Shown piece after piece: positions 1 to 10,555 of a DNA stretch of 55,114 bases. The translations under genes were made by a program, and so were the position numbers. The stretch is taken from NCBI RefSeq assembly GCF_007988905.1, contig NZ_BJVA01000018.1:1-55114 (forward strand), given 5' to 3'. Source of the DNA: Gluconobacter kanchanaburiensis NBRC 103587 (GTDB taxonomy: Bacteria > Pseudomonadota > Alphaproteobacteria > Acetobacterales > Acetobacteraceae). The notes under the pieces are model-generated. The model did not search any database. It was not told where the DNA came from and saw only the letters and a program-made list of their open reading frames with translations. Position 1 is the first letter of the stretch, and each line of letters begins with the position of its first letter.

Positions 1-22
1 TTCAGACCCGCTTTTATCGTGG

Positions 23-2623
<2,601 letters not shown>

Positions 2624-2697
2624 AGTCTAAAGTCCTCGTATGCCCCGTTGCGGCAGCATTGATGTTCTTGGCCGCCCCCGGAGGCAGCGGCCTGTGA

Positions 2698-2730
2698 CTA
2701 ATATTTAGGCAGTCATTTTTTCGTTTCAAG
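2698..2730 (-). promoter_or_regulatory. Candidate RpoH (sigma-32) promoter of clpB
   Basis: On the minus strand CTTGAAA (2730-2724) is followed, 17 bases after the CTTG core, by CCTAAATATTAG (2709-2698). This matches the alphaproteobacterial heat-shock pattern CTTG-N17-CYTATNT at most positions. It would give a leader of roughly 65 bases before clpB. The -35 element lies in the last codons of the upstream aldo/keto reductase gene. The placement before clpB, a classic RpoH target, supports the call; no transcript data are available. Confidence 0.65.
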
Positions 2731-3792
2731 AGCCTCGCGATGACGTTTTGCCGGCCCCTGCAACACAAGATCCGCTTTGGAAAGACGGTCGAACGCATTC
2801 CGGTTCTGGTGCCAGTACGGATAGATCAGATCAGGCGCACTCACATCGTCAAGCCTACGGACCTGCTCCTGCGTCAGGCGAAGCGACGCGGCAGCGAGAT
2901 TGTCCAGAAGCTGGCTCTCCTTGCGTGCGCCCAGAACCAGCGACGTGATCCCCGGCTTGTGCAGCGTCCAGGCCAAAGCCACACGGGCGGCGGAAACGCT
3001 GTGCTCTTCCGCAATCTGCACCAGAACCTCGACTGTATCGTAGAGCTTTTTCAGATCCCGGACTTCCGGCTCCGGCCAGCCGGAAATGCGGCGGGAATCT
3101 TCCGGGGCCGTTTTGCCGCGACGGTACTTCCCCGTCAGCAGACCACAGGCGAGCGGGCTCCAGACCTGAACGCCCAGCCCCTGATCCACGGCCAACGGCA
3201 GAAGTTCATATTCGGCATCCCGCGCTTCAAGGGAATAATAGAGCTGCTGGCTGACCAGGGCGATAAGACGATCCCGCTCGGCCGCGCCCAGCAGTTTCAT
3301 GGCCTGCCAGCCTGCAAAATTGGAAATGCCCGCATACCGGATCTTGCCCTGATCGCGCAGAGTCTGGAGCGCTTCAAGCGTTTCCTCAACCGGCGTCAGG
3401 CCGTCCCATTCATGCAGATAATAGAGGTCGATATGATCGCGCCCCAGCCGGCGGAGACTGTCTTCGCACGCATTGAGAATATGATGGCGCGACAGACCCT
3501 GTTCGTTCGGACCTTTTCCGGTAGGGAAACGCACCTTGGAGGTCACGAGCAGTTCGCGGCTGCGTCCCTGAAGAACACGGCCCAGAATTTCCTCGGCCTC
3601 ACCGCCGGAATAGGCATCCGCCGTATCGAACATGTTCACACCGTGCTCGACGCAGATATCCACCATTCGCGTGGCTTCGGCCACATCCACCTTGCCGGTG
3701 GCGGCAAAATTGCCCTGTCCGCCGAACGTGACCGAACCGAAATTGAGTGCTGAAATCTTGAGGCCCGAGCGACCAAGCTGACGATACTGCAT
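2713..3792 (-). CDS. Aldo/keto reductase
   Basis: This is a NAD(P)H-dependent oxidoreductase of the aldo/keto reductase superfamily, predicted cytosolic, 359 residues. The catalytic tetrad is visible as Asp56, Tyr61, Lys86 and His127 in the usual contexts (FDTADAY, TSK, LHEW). A C-terminal GARKESQL segment fits the cofactor phosphate-binding loop. The reading frame is open for 37 more codons upstream, but the family starts with MQYRxLG, and AAGGAG lies ten bases before this ATG; the ATG two codons earlier is only four bases from that site. The substrate cannot be read from sequence. Its 3' end holds the -35 element of the clpB promoter. Confidence 0.9.
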   Translation of the reverse strand: MQYRQLGRSGLKISALNFGSVTFGGQGNFAATGKVDVAEATRMVDICVEHGVNMFDTADAYSGGEAEEILGRVLQGRSRELLVTSKVRFPTGKGPNEQGLSRHHILNACEDSLRRLGRDHIDLYYLHEWDGLTPVEETLEALQTLRDQGKIRYAGISNFAGWQAMKLLGAAERDRLIALVSQQLYYSLEARDAEYELLPLAVDQGLGVQVWSPLACGLLTGKYRRGKTAPEDSRRISGWPEPEVRDLKKLYDTVEVLVQIAEEHSVSAARVALAWTLHKPGITSLVLGARKESQLLDNLAAASLRLTQEQVRRLDDVSAPDLIYPYWHQNRNAFDRLSKADLVLQGPAKRHREALETKK

Positions 3793-3989
3793 ATCCATCA
3801 GGCTCCTTCTTGCTAAGACGTACCGTGATACACAACACACGAGGCCGAGATCGGTCCCGCTAAAATCGCTCCCGCTCCCGAAAACGTGAGACAGTCCAGC
3901 CATCTCTTGCGGAAACCCTGTTCACAAATGGCGGGCCGGTCCATGATCGACGTCAAAATCCTGCCCGCCGTCATTCTTTCGGAGATGCA

Positions 3990-6197
3990 ATGCCGTCACA
4001 TCCCCTTCGTCGCGCCCTTCTGGCCTGCGCCCTCATCTCTCCAGTGCTGTCCGCCGGGATTGCCAATGCCTCCGATCCCGCGGCCTGCATGCTGGATCTC
4101 GCCAAGACCCGGAACGGGACGCTTGGCCTGCCGAACCATGCGGAAGTCACGCCGGACGGTCACTCCGTTCTGTTCCTGCGCTCGGGGCCGTTCGACACAC
4201 ATCTGCATCTTTACCGCTACGATCTGCCGGACCACGCAATTCATGAACTGGCCGCACCAGCATCGGGGCCAGAACACCTGTCGGTAGAGGAAAAAGCCCG
4301 GCGCGAACGCGCGCGCCAGAGCATGTCCGGCATCACCGATTACCAGATGAGCGAAGACGGCGGCACGGTTCTCGCCTCACAGGGGGGCCAGCTCGAACGG
4401 ATCGCCACAGATGACGGCCGCGTCACACCGGTCGAGGGGCAATGGATCGCACCCCGCCTCTCGCCGGACGGCCTCAGCCTCGCCGCCGTACGGGATAATG
4501 ACCTTTATAGTGTCGATCTGGTCAGCGGACGTGAAACGCGCCTGACAACCGGGGGCAGCGACACTCTGAGCCATGGCCTAGCCGAATTTGCCGCCGCCGA
4601 GGAACTGGAACGTGCGGATGGTGCCTGGTGGTCACCGGACAGCAAGACCATCCTGTTCGAGGAAGCCGATAACAGCGACGTCGAAAAGCATTACATCACC
4701 AACCCCGAGGCCCCACAGGCCGAGCCCGTTACGTTCCGCTATCCCCGCGCGGGCACGAACAACGCCAAAACCCGCTTCGGCCTTGTGGACGCCAAAGGCG
4801 GGCCGGTCCGCTGGATTTTCTGGGACCACGACGCATGGCCCTATCTCGGCCGTGTTGTCTGGCGGAAGAATGCCCCCCTCGCCATCGTCCTGCTCAACCG
4901 CGAACAGACGAAAGAGCAGCTTCTCACGATCGACCCCGCGACCGCCAACACCCATGTTCTCCTGGAACAGTCCGACCCGGCCTGGATTGAACTGGACCCG
5001 CGCGCGGCCTCCGGCGGCCACAACCTGCCCGTCTTCCTTGACAATAATGCGGGATTTCTCTGGGCCGCAGACCGCGGCAAAGACTGGCAGCTCGAACTCC
5101 ATGCCCCGGACGGAAAGCTCGAACGCGTCCTGACGCCGCCCGGCCTGTCCTATATCGCCCTCAACGATTACGACGCCGAACACAACAGCCTTACGGTCAC
5201 GCTCCGCGCCAACCGGCTGGACAACGAGGTCGTTCATATCGATCTGAAAACCGGGGCCGTCACACCATTCGTGACGGAACGCGGCATTCACAACATCCAC
5301 GTCACGAATGGCACGCATATGGCCATGGTCGATACATTCGCCAGCGCCGCGGGCACGCGCCAGACTTTGGTGCGGGATACGGCAGGTCATGTCGTGGCGA
5401 CACTTCCGGGTGTGGCGCAGACGCCGAAACTTCCGGTTCATGTCGAGTTCACGACCGCAGGGGCGCGTGACCTGGACGCAGCCATTATTCGGCCGGACCA
5501 TTTCAGCGCCTCAAAACATTATCCGGTCGTGCTGTCCGTCTATGCCGGACCGGGCGTGAAGCTGGTGCGCGATACGCCAACAGCTTTTCTGGATGATCAG
5601 TGCCTCGCCAATCAGGGCTATATCGTCGTCACGCTCGACGGACGTGGAACGCCGGGGCGCGATCATGATTTCGAGCGGGCCATCAAGGGCAACCTGATCG
5701 ACCTTCCACTTCAGGATCAGGTGGACGGACTTCAGGCGCTCGGCAAGCGCTACCATGAAATGGATCTCTCCCGCATCGGCGTGCATGGCTGGTCCTTCGG
5801 TGGCTATTTCACTGCCATGGCGACCATTCGCCGACCGGATGTGTTCAAGGTCGGCGTGGCTGGCGCACCGCCGGTTGATTTCGCGGATTACGACACGGCC
5901 TATACCGAGCGTTATCTCGGCCCCCCGCAGGACGACCCGGAAGGTTATCACAAGAGCAATGTCCTGACCTATGCCAACACACTGAAACAGCCGCTTCTGC
6001 TCATGCACGGCATCACAGACGACAACGTCTATTTCGAAAACACTATGAAGCTGACGCAGGCCCTGCTTCATGCCGGCAAACCCTATGACCTGCTCCTACT
6101 GCCGGGCACACACATGCTGCCCGACCCCGTCATCCGTGCTCGCGTGGCCCAGAGACGGGAGCAGTTCCTCCACGCGGTTCTTCAGCCCGGGAAATAA
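3990..6197 (+). CDS. Secreted S9B dipeptidyl peptidase (DPP-IV-like)
   Basis: This 735-residue serine peptidase probably removes N-terminal dipeptides from peptides in the periplasm. A signal peptide with an ANA cleavage site (about residue 27) precedes a long DPP-IV-type beta-propeller and a C-terminal alpha/beta-hydrolase domain. The catalytic triad is Ser602 in GWSFGGY, Asp677 in TDDNV and His708 in GTHML. A Glu-Glu pair in the AAEELERADG segment matches the DPP-IV motif that binds the substrate amino terminus. GGAG lies five bases before the ATG. The gene stands alone and ends at a strong hairpin. Exact specificity (DPP-IV or a related prolyl/acyl peptidase) remains open. Confidence 0.92.
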   Translation: MPSHPLRRALLACALISPVLSAGIANASDPAACMLDLAKTRNGTLGLPNHAEVTPDGHSVLFLRSGPFDTHLHLYRYDLPDHAIHELAAPASGPEHLSVEEKARRERARQSMSGITDYQMSEDGGTVLASQGGQLERIATDDGRVTPVEGQWIAPRLSPDGLSLAAVRDNDLYSVDLVSGRETRLTTGGSDTLSHGLAEFAAAEELERADGAWWSPDSKTILFEEADNSDVEKHYITNPEAPQAEPVTFRYPRAGTNNAKTRFGLVDAKGGPVRWIFWDHDAWPYLGRVVWRKNAPLAIVLLNREQTKEQLLTIDPATANTHVLLEQSDPAWIELDPRAASGGHNLPVFLDNNAGFLWAADRGKDWQLELHAPDGKLERVLTPPGLSYIALNDYDAEHNSLTVTLRANRLDNEVVHIDLKTGAVTPFVTERGIHNIHVTNGTHMAMVDTFASAAGTRQTLVRDTAGHVVATLPGVAQTPKLPVHVEFTTAGARDLDAAIIRPDHFSASKHYPVVLSVYAGPGVKLVRDTPTAFLDDQCLANQGYIVVTLDGRGTPGRDHDFERAIKGNLIDLPLQDQVDGLQALGKRYHEMDLSRIGVHGWSFGGYFTAMATIRRPDVFKVGVAGAPPVDFADYDTAYTERYLGPPQDDPEGYHKSNVLTYANTLKQPLLLMHGITDDNVYFENTMKLTQALLHAGKPYDLLLLPGTHMLPDPVIRARVAQRREQFLHAVLQPGK

Positions 6198-6217
6198 TCG
6201 TCGTCCCGCAGACATAG

Positions 6218-6248
6218 AAAAGGCCGGATCATAAGATCCGGCCTTTTT
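6218..6248. terminator. Bidirectional rho-independent terminator
   Basis: A perfect 13-base stem (6218-6230 with 6235-6247) closes a four-base ATAA loop and is flanked by A-run and T-run on either side. It lies between the convergent S9 peptidase and grxB genes and can stop transcription from both. Confidence 0.95.
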
Positions 6249-6279
6249 CACAGAAAATCTTCAGCTCAGACCGCCCAGT

Positions 6280-6933
6280 TCAGACTGCTATGTCATCGAA
6301 CAGTTCCACGCGGGACCGCTTCGACAGTGTCTGGCGGTAGGCTTCTACCTCCGGGGGATACACGACGCCGCGAATCAGCGACAGGCTGTGCAGATGTGCG
6401 AACAGGTGGATATCGTCCGTGGAGAGCGCTCCATTGACAGCGTCCGATGCACGGATCAGACCCGCCAGCTCCTTCAGCAACACGTTCAGTTCCGCCAGTT
6501 CAGGAGTCCCGTCCACCAGAAGAGCACTGAACGATCCGACGGAAGGCTCCTTGCGCTGAATGAACCCAGCGCGCGCGGATGTCGTGGCGAACTCCGGCAG
6601 AGGTGCCGAAGCAGCGCGGGGCAGGAACAGACGATAGAGCGGCTTGCCCGCCTTCTGCAGCCAATCCGCGATCTCGGAGCGTGTCTCTCCTGTCAGGACC
6701 GGGGCTCCTATCCCGTCGATATGGGTGACGATATCCATACTCTCGGGCATGAATGTTCCGTCTTCCTCAAGGATGGGCACGACCTTGCGGCCCACCATAC
6801 GAACCGGCCCGTCCACATCATCATTGAGCAGGATGCGCTGCTCATAAGGAATGTTCTTCAGCCCGAAAATCATCCGCGCCTTGGTGCAGAACGGGCAGTG
6901 TTTATAGAGATAAAGACTGTAAGGTGCGCTCAT
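6280..6933 (-). CDS. grxB: Glutaredoxin 2 (GrxB type)
   Basis: GrxB is a monomeric cytosolic glutaredoxin with a glutathione-transferase fold that reduces protein disulfides or glutathionylated proteins. The 217-residue product starts with a thioredoxin-fold domain carrying the redox pair C13-P-F-C16, followed by an alpha-helical C-terminal domain; E. coli GrxB has 215 residues. The frame is open further upstream, but the upstream part has no family similarity, and the ATG at 6933 has AGGA seven bases before it. The gene lies 31 bases after yqgE on the same strand, so the two are probably cotranscribed. Confidence 0.92.
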   Translation of the reverse strand: MSAPYSLYLYKHCPFCTKARMIFGLKNIPYEQRILLNDDVDGPVRMVGRKVVPILEEDGTFMPESMDIVTHIDGIGAPVLTGETRSEIADWLQKAGKPLYRLFLPRAASAPLPEFATTSARAGFIQRKEPSVGSFSALLVDGTPELAELNVLLKELAGLIRASDAVNGALSTDDIHLFAHLHSLSLIRGVVYPPEVEAYRQTLSKRSRVELFDDIAV

Positions 6934-6964
6934 GCTGCGGTCCTGTTGTGAGGGTGAGGACTGA

Positions 6965-7591
6965 TCAGGCTTCCCCGACAGACGCCGAAAGAAGAAGAGG
7001 ATCAATATCGATGGCCACCAGCGCCTGTCTCCATTTCCGGGCGTGATCTGTCCCAAAGACAATGTCGTCCGTTGCCGGGGCCACGAACCAGGAACTGTCA
7101 CGCAGAATTTCCTGCTCAAGCTGCCCCGGCGACCAGGCCGCGTGGCCAAGCGCCATCATCGCCCGTTTCGGTCCCTGACCCGCAGCCAGCTCGCGCAGGA
7201 TATCCAGACTGGCAGTCAGGCTCGTCTGGCCATCGACATCGAGACTGCCTTCCCCGGCCCAATCCGCCGAATGCAGGACGAAGCCCCGCGAATGCTCAAC
7301 AGGGCCACCCATGCAGACACCGATCCGCCGTTCGGGCGGATTTGGTTCGATTCCAAGCTGGGCAAAAAGATCATCCAGACCCGGTTGGGACAAACGACGG
7401 TTGACGATCAGCCCCATCGCGCCATCCTGCAACGAATGAGCGCAGACATAGATGACCGTACGTTCGAAGAATGTCTCCGCCAGAGCCGGGGCGGCCACGA
7501 GAAGTTTTCCCGTCAGCCCGAGTTCGGCAGGAGAAGAGTCCGTCAGGTTGTCAGTGCGTCCGTCGAGTGTTTTCTTCATGCCTGCCAACAT
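6965..7591 (-). CDS. YqgE/AlgH family protein
   Basis: This is a 208-residue member of the UPF0301 (YqgE/AlgH) family, whose function is not firmly known. It has the family pattern LLVAAPxL near the start, the GAMGLIVNRR segment, GGPV, and the HAAWSPGQLExEI block. The start at 7591 is chosen because AAGGG stands eight bases before it; the longer frame has no ribosome site. It is the first gene of a likely two-gene unit with grxB, and faces ydfG across a 149-base intergenic region. Confidence 0.88.
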   Translation of the reverse strand: MLAGMKKTLDGRTDNLTDSSPAELGLTGKLLVAAPALAETFFERTVIYVCAHSLQDGAMGLIVNRRLSQPGLDDLFAQLGIEPNPPERRIGVCMGGPVEHSRGFVLHSADWAGEGSLDVDGQTSLTASLDILRELAAGQGPKRAMMALGHAAWSPGQLEQEILRDSSWFVAPATDDIVFGTDHARKWRQALVAIDIDPLLLSASVGEA

Positions 7592-7650
7592 GGGTGCATC
7601 CCTTCCCGTATTGCAAGCGTTTGCCTTCAGGAGTGTTAATAACATCCAAT

Positions 7651-7695
7651 GTCATTGAATCGGGTCCCCGGACCAGGTCATTGAACCGACTCCCC
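7651..7695. repeat. Imperfect tandem repeat in the yqgE/ydfG divergent promoter region
   Basis: Two 19-base copies (7651-7669 and 7677-7695), each starting GTCATTGAA and ending TCCCC, agree at 16 of 19 positions and are 26 bases apart. They lie 46-90 bases before the ydfG start codon and just upstream of yqgE. The position suggests regulator binding sites, but no known consensus is recognised. Confidence 0.5.
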
Positions 7696-7740
7696 CCAAA
7701 CCGCGCCTGCCGGGCGCGCGCTGTCTGTCTGGAGATTGCC

Positions 7741-8496
7741 ATGCCTCTCACTGTTCTCGTTACTGGTGCCACTGCGGGTTTTGGGCACGCGATCGCAACA
7801 CGCCTCGTCCGCGAAGGCCATCGCGTCATCGCGACCGGTCGCCGCAAGGATCGTCTGGAAGCTCTCAAAGATGAACTGGGCGAGAGCGTCCTGCCTTTCA
7901 CGCTCGACATGACCGACCGTGACGCGCTGCGCAGCCTCCCTGCCGCACTGCCCGAAGAGTGGCAGGATGTCGACGTGCTCGTAAACAATGCGGGGCTGGC
8001 GCTGGGCATGGAGCCCGCACAGGATGCGGTGGCCGATCACTGGGAGACGATGATCGCCACGAACGTGTCCGGGGTCGTGGAACTGACGCGCGCCCTGCTG
8101 CCGGGCATGGTGGAGCGCAATACAGGTTACATCATCGCGCTGGGCAGCACGGCCGGGACGTATCCCTATACCGGCGGCAACGTCTATGGTGCGACGAAAG
8201 CTTTCGTTCATCAGTTCACCCAGAACCTGCGGACGGACCTGCTCGGCACACGGGTTCGCGTGACCAATATCGAACCCGGCCTGTGCGGCGGCAGCGAATT
8301 CAGCAATGTGCGTCTCGCCGACGACAGCAAGGCGGCCGCGGTCTACAAGGACACGACGCCTCTGACCCCCGCAGACATCGCCGAAACCGTCTCATGGCTT
8401 ATCGGTTTGCCTTGGCACATGAACGTCAACTATCTGGAGATCATGCCGGTCTGCCAGGCATCCGGCGGCTTGGCGGTGAACCGTCATGTCGGCTGA
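7741..8496 (+). CDS. ydfG: NADP-dependent 3-hydroxy acid dehydrogenase, YdfG type
   Basis: This short-chain dehydrogenase of 251 residues resembles E. coli YdfG along its whole length. YdfG oxidises L-allo-threonine, serine and other 3-hydroxy acids, and reduces malonic semialdehyde. The nucleotide-binding TGATAGFG is at 8-15, NNAG at 82-85, and the catalytic Ser136, Tyr149 and Lys153 are in the expected places. GGAG stands six bases before the ATG, and an in-frame upstream extension has no similarity to the family. It overlaps ppk2 by 11 bases, so translation of the two is probably coupled. Confidence 0.93.
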   Translation: MPLTVLVTGATAGFGHAIATRLVREGHRVIATGRRKDRLEALKDELGESVLPFTLDMTDRDALRSLPAALPEEWQDVDVLVNNAGLALGMEPAQDAVADHWETMIATNVSGVVELTRALLPGMVERNTGYIIALGSTAGTYPYTGGNVYGATKAFVHQFTQNLRTDLLGTRVRVTNIEPGLCGGSEFSNVRLADDSKAAAVYKDTTPLTPADIAETVSWLIGLPWHMNVNYLEIMPVCQASGGLAVNRHVG

Positions 8497-9364
8497 AACC
8501 GGACTTCCCCCTCAGCTTCGCATCACAGACGGAAAAAATTTCCGCCTCTCCTCCATCGCCACGAACGACAAGCTCGGGCGGCAGAAGAATACGTCCCGCA
8601 CCCGGATCCGCGACTGCGTAGACCGCATGTCGGTCCTCCAGCAACGGCTGGCGGCCTATGCGACGCATGGCATCCTCGTCGTACTTCAGGGCATGGACAC
8701 TGCCGGAAAGGATGGCGCAATCCGCCACGCCTTTTCCGGCCTGAATCCGCAGGGCGTACATGTGACGTCCTTCAAGGCGCCGGTTGGCATCTCGACCCGT
8801 CATGACGATCTGTGGCGCATTCATCTTGCCGTTCCCTCACGCGGGGAAATCGGCATCTTCAACCGCAGCCATTATGAAGATGTTCTGGTGGAGCGTGTTC
8901 ATCCGGATATGGTGCGGGCGCGCGGTCTCAATCCCGATCTGCCGGATTTCTGGGATCATCGTCTGGTGGACCTGCGGAATTTCGAAAGCTATCTGAACCG
9001 TCAGAACATCCTCGTCCTCAAGCTCTTTCTCCACATCTCGCCCGAAGAGCAGCGCCTGCGCCTTCTCAAGCGGCTGGACCATCCGGAAAAACGCTGGAAA
9101 TTCAGTCCGTCCGACCTGAAAGAACGTGAATTCTGGCCGCATTACAGCGCGGCATACGAGGAAGCGATCCGCGCGACCGCCACCCCGGAAGCACCCTGGA
9201 TCGTTATTCCGGCGGATCGCAAATGGCTGGCCCGGGTGCTGGTGGCCGAAGCCCTGCTTGAGACGCTCGAAAGCCTCCATCTGAAAGACCCGGAACAAAA
9301 ACTGTCCGAACCTCTGAAGGAAGCCCAACAGGCCCTTCTCAAGGGAGAGGCGAAAACCGTCTGA
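8486..9364 (+). CDS. Polyphosphate kinase 2 family phosphotransferase
   Basis: PPK2 enzymes use polyphosphate to phosphorylate nucleotides. The 292-residue product carries the Walker A-like block GMDTAGKDGAI (69-79), the Walker B-like NRSHYEDVLVERV block (126-138) and the conserved EKRWKF segment. The single-domain length and wording of the motifs are closest to class III PPK2 proteins, which can convert AMP and ADP to ATP. The class assignment is from memory of family sequences, not from an alignment. The gene overlaps ydfG by 11 bases and is followed after 11 bases by a glycosyltransferase gene, forming a three-gene unit. Confidence 0.9.
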   Translation: MSAETGLPPQLRITDGKNFRLSSIATNDKLGRQKNTSRTRIRDCVDRMSVLQQRLAAYATHGILVVLQGMDTAGKDGAIRHAFSGLNPQGVHVTSFKAPVGISTRHDDLWRIHLAVPSRGEIGIFNRSHYEDVLVERVHPDMVRARGLNPDLPDFWDHRLVDLRNFESYLNRQNILVLKLFLHISPEEQRLRLLKRLDHPEKRWKFSPSDLKEREFWPHYSAAYEEAIRATATPEAPWIVIPADRKWLARVLVAEALLETLESLHLKDPEQKLSEPLKEAQQALLKGEAKTV

Positions 9365-9375
9365 CCTTCATCATC

Positions 9376-10488
9376 ATGCAGTTTCTCAACCGCCTCCGGC
9401 ATATCCTGTCGTCGCCCGCCAATCCGATGCGCCTGACGGATATCGCCCGGGACGAGATAGTGCTTGAAACATGTCACGCACTCCCGGCACCTAATGTGCC
9501 GGAACTGCCTCATCCGGAACGCAACCCCTTCGTAAACTGGAGCAGTATGCCGGTCATGATCAGCCGGTATGCCCTGCGCGATATCGTGCTGGATCAGCCG
9601 CTGATGACGCTGCTTCACGCCGGGCGGGTGATCCCGGAGACGGCCTATGTTCAGGATCCCGAAGCCGTTCGCGCCCTGAAGCTCCGGCCTGAGGACCTGA
9701 TCCGCTGCGCACCTTTCAAGGGCATCACGGCGGCCTGCGTCGATCACTGGGCCTCAAATTACTATCACTGGATCGCGCACACTGTCCCGACCCTGCATGC
9801 GTTATCGCTGCAAAAACTGCCGGTCCGCCTCGTCCTGCCAGAACATATGCACCCCTGGCAGTTCGAAACGCTTGAGCTCTTCGGCCTCACCTCGGAAGCC
9901 CATCTCCGCTTGCAACAGGGACGACAATACGCGTTCAGGGCGCTCGACTATGTAACCTTCGTCAATGGTAGCGCGGATTTTGCGGTCTCCGGGCTCTCCC
10001 GTGCCGCCTATGCCCACCTCCGCGCTGCTGTCGGCACCGAGGCTGGCAAGCCGCACCGACGTCTCTATATCGAACGCGGCCATTCAGCCAACAGACATGT
10101 CCCGAATGAAGAGGCGCTGGCAGAGGCGCTGGAAGCATTGGGCTTCGAACGCATCCGCCCCGAAACCCTTCCCCTCAAGGACCAGATCCGACTGTTCGGG
10201 GAAGCAGAAATGGTCATGGGGATGCTGGGCGCGGGGCTGGCCAATATCGCCTGGTGCCGACCAGGCACATTCGTTTACGAGCTTGTGCCTTCCCATCACG
10301 TCAATCCGTGCTTCACAGCCATGGCCGCACAGGGAGACCTGCGATACTGGGCCGATCTCTTCGAGACCGGTGCGACACGCGAAAACCATACGGACAATGC
10401 CGCCATTCCGCTTCCTGTCACGGAGATTCTCAACCGCGTCCGGGACCTTCTGGCGCGGCTTCCCCAAACTTTGAAAAATAGCCACTGA
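9376..10488 (+). CDS. Glycosyltransferase family 61 (DUF563) protein
   Basis: This 370-residue protein has the DUF563/GT61 signature in its second half: a RRLYIERG strand, a long segment leading to LPLKDQIRLFGEAEMVMGM, then GAGLAN and CRPGTFVYEL. Bacterial members probably add sugars to surface polysaccharides or lipopolysaccharide; acceptor and donor cannot be read from sequence. No signal peptide or membrane helix is evident. The start lacks a clear Shine-Dalgarno site, which fits reinitiation after ppk2 eleven bases upstream. It ends just before a strong hairpin. Confidence 0.85.
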   Translation: MQFLNRLRHILSSPANPMRLTDIARDEIVLETCHALPAPNVPELPHPERNPFVNWSSMPVMISRYALRDIVLDQPLMTLLHAGRVIPETAYVQDPEAVRALKLRPEDLIRCAPFKGITAACVDHWASNYYHWIAHTVPTLHALSLQKLPVRLVLPEHMHPWQFETLELFGLTSEAHLRLQQGRQYAFRALDYVTFVNGSADFAVSGLSRAAYAHLRAAVGTEAGKPHRRLYIERGHSANRHVPNEEALAEALEALGFERIRPETLPLKDQIRLFGEAEMVMGMLGAGLANIAWCRPGTFVYELVPSHHVNPCFTAMAAQGDLRYWADLFETGATRENHTDNAAIPLPVTEILNRVRDLLARLPQTLKNSH

Positions 10489-10496
10489 AAAAGCAA

Positions 10497-10527
10497 AACC
10501 CCGCCTGAGACAATCTCAGGCGGGGTT
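10497..10527. terminator. Hairpin terminator between GT61 and deaD-like genes
   Basis: A 14-base perfect stem (10497-10510 with 10514-10527) closes a three-base loop. The T-rich tail lies on the minus-strand side, so it should work best for the helicase gene, but it also follows the convergent GT61 gene. Confidence 0.9.
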
Positions 10528-10555
10528 CGGCATCTGTCAGATCCGGAAAAGAGGA

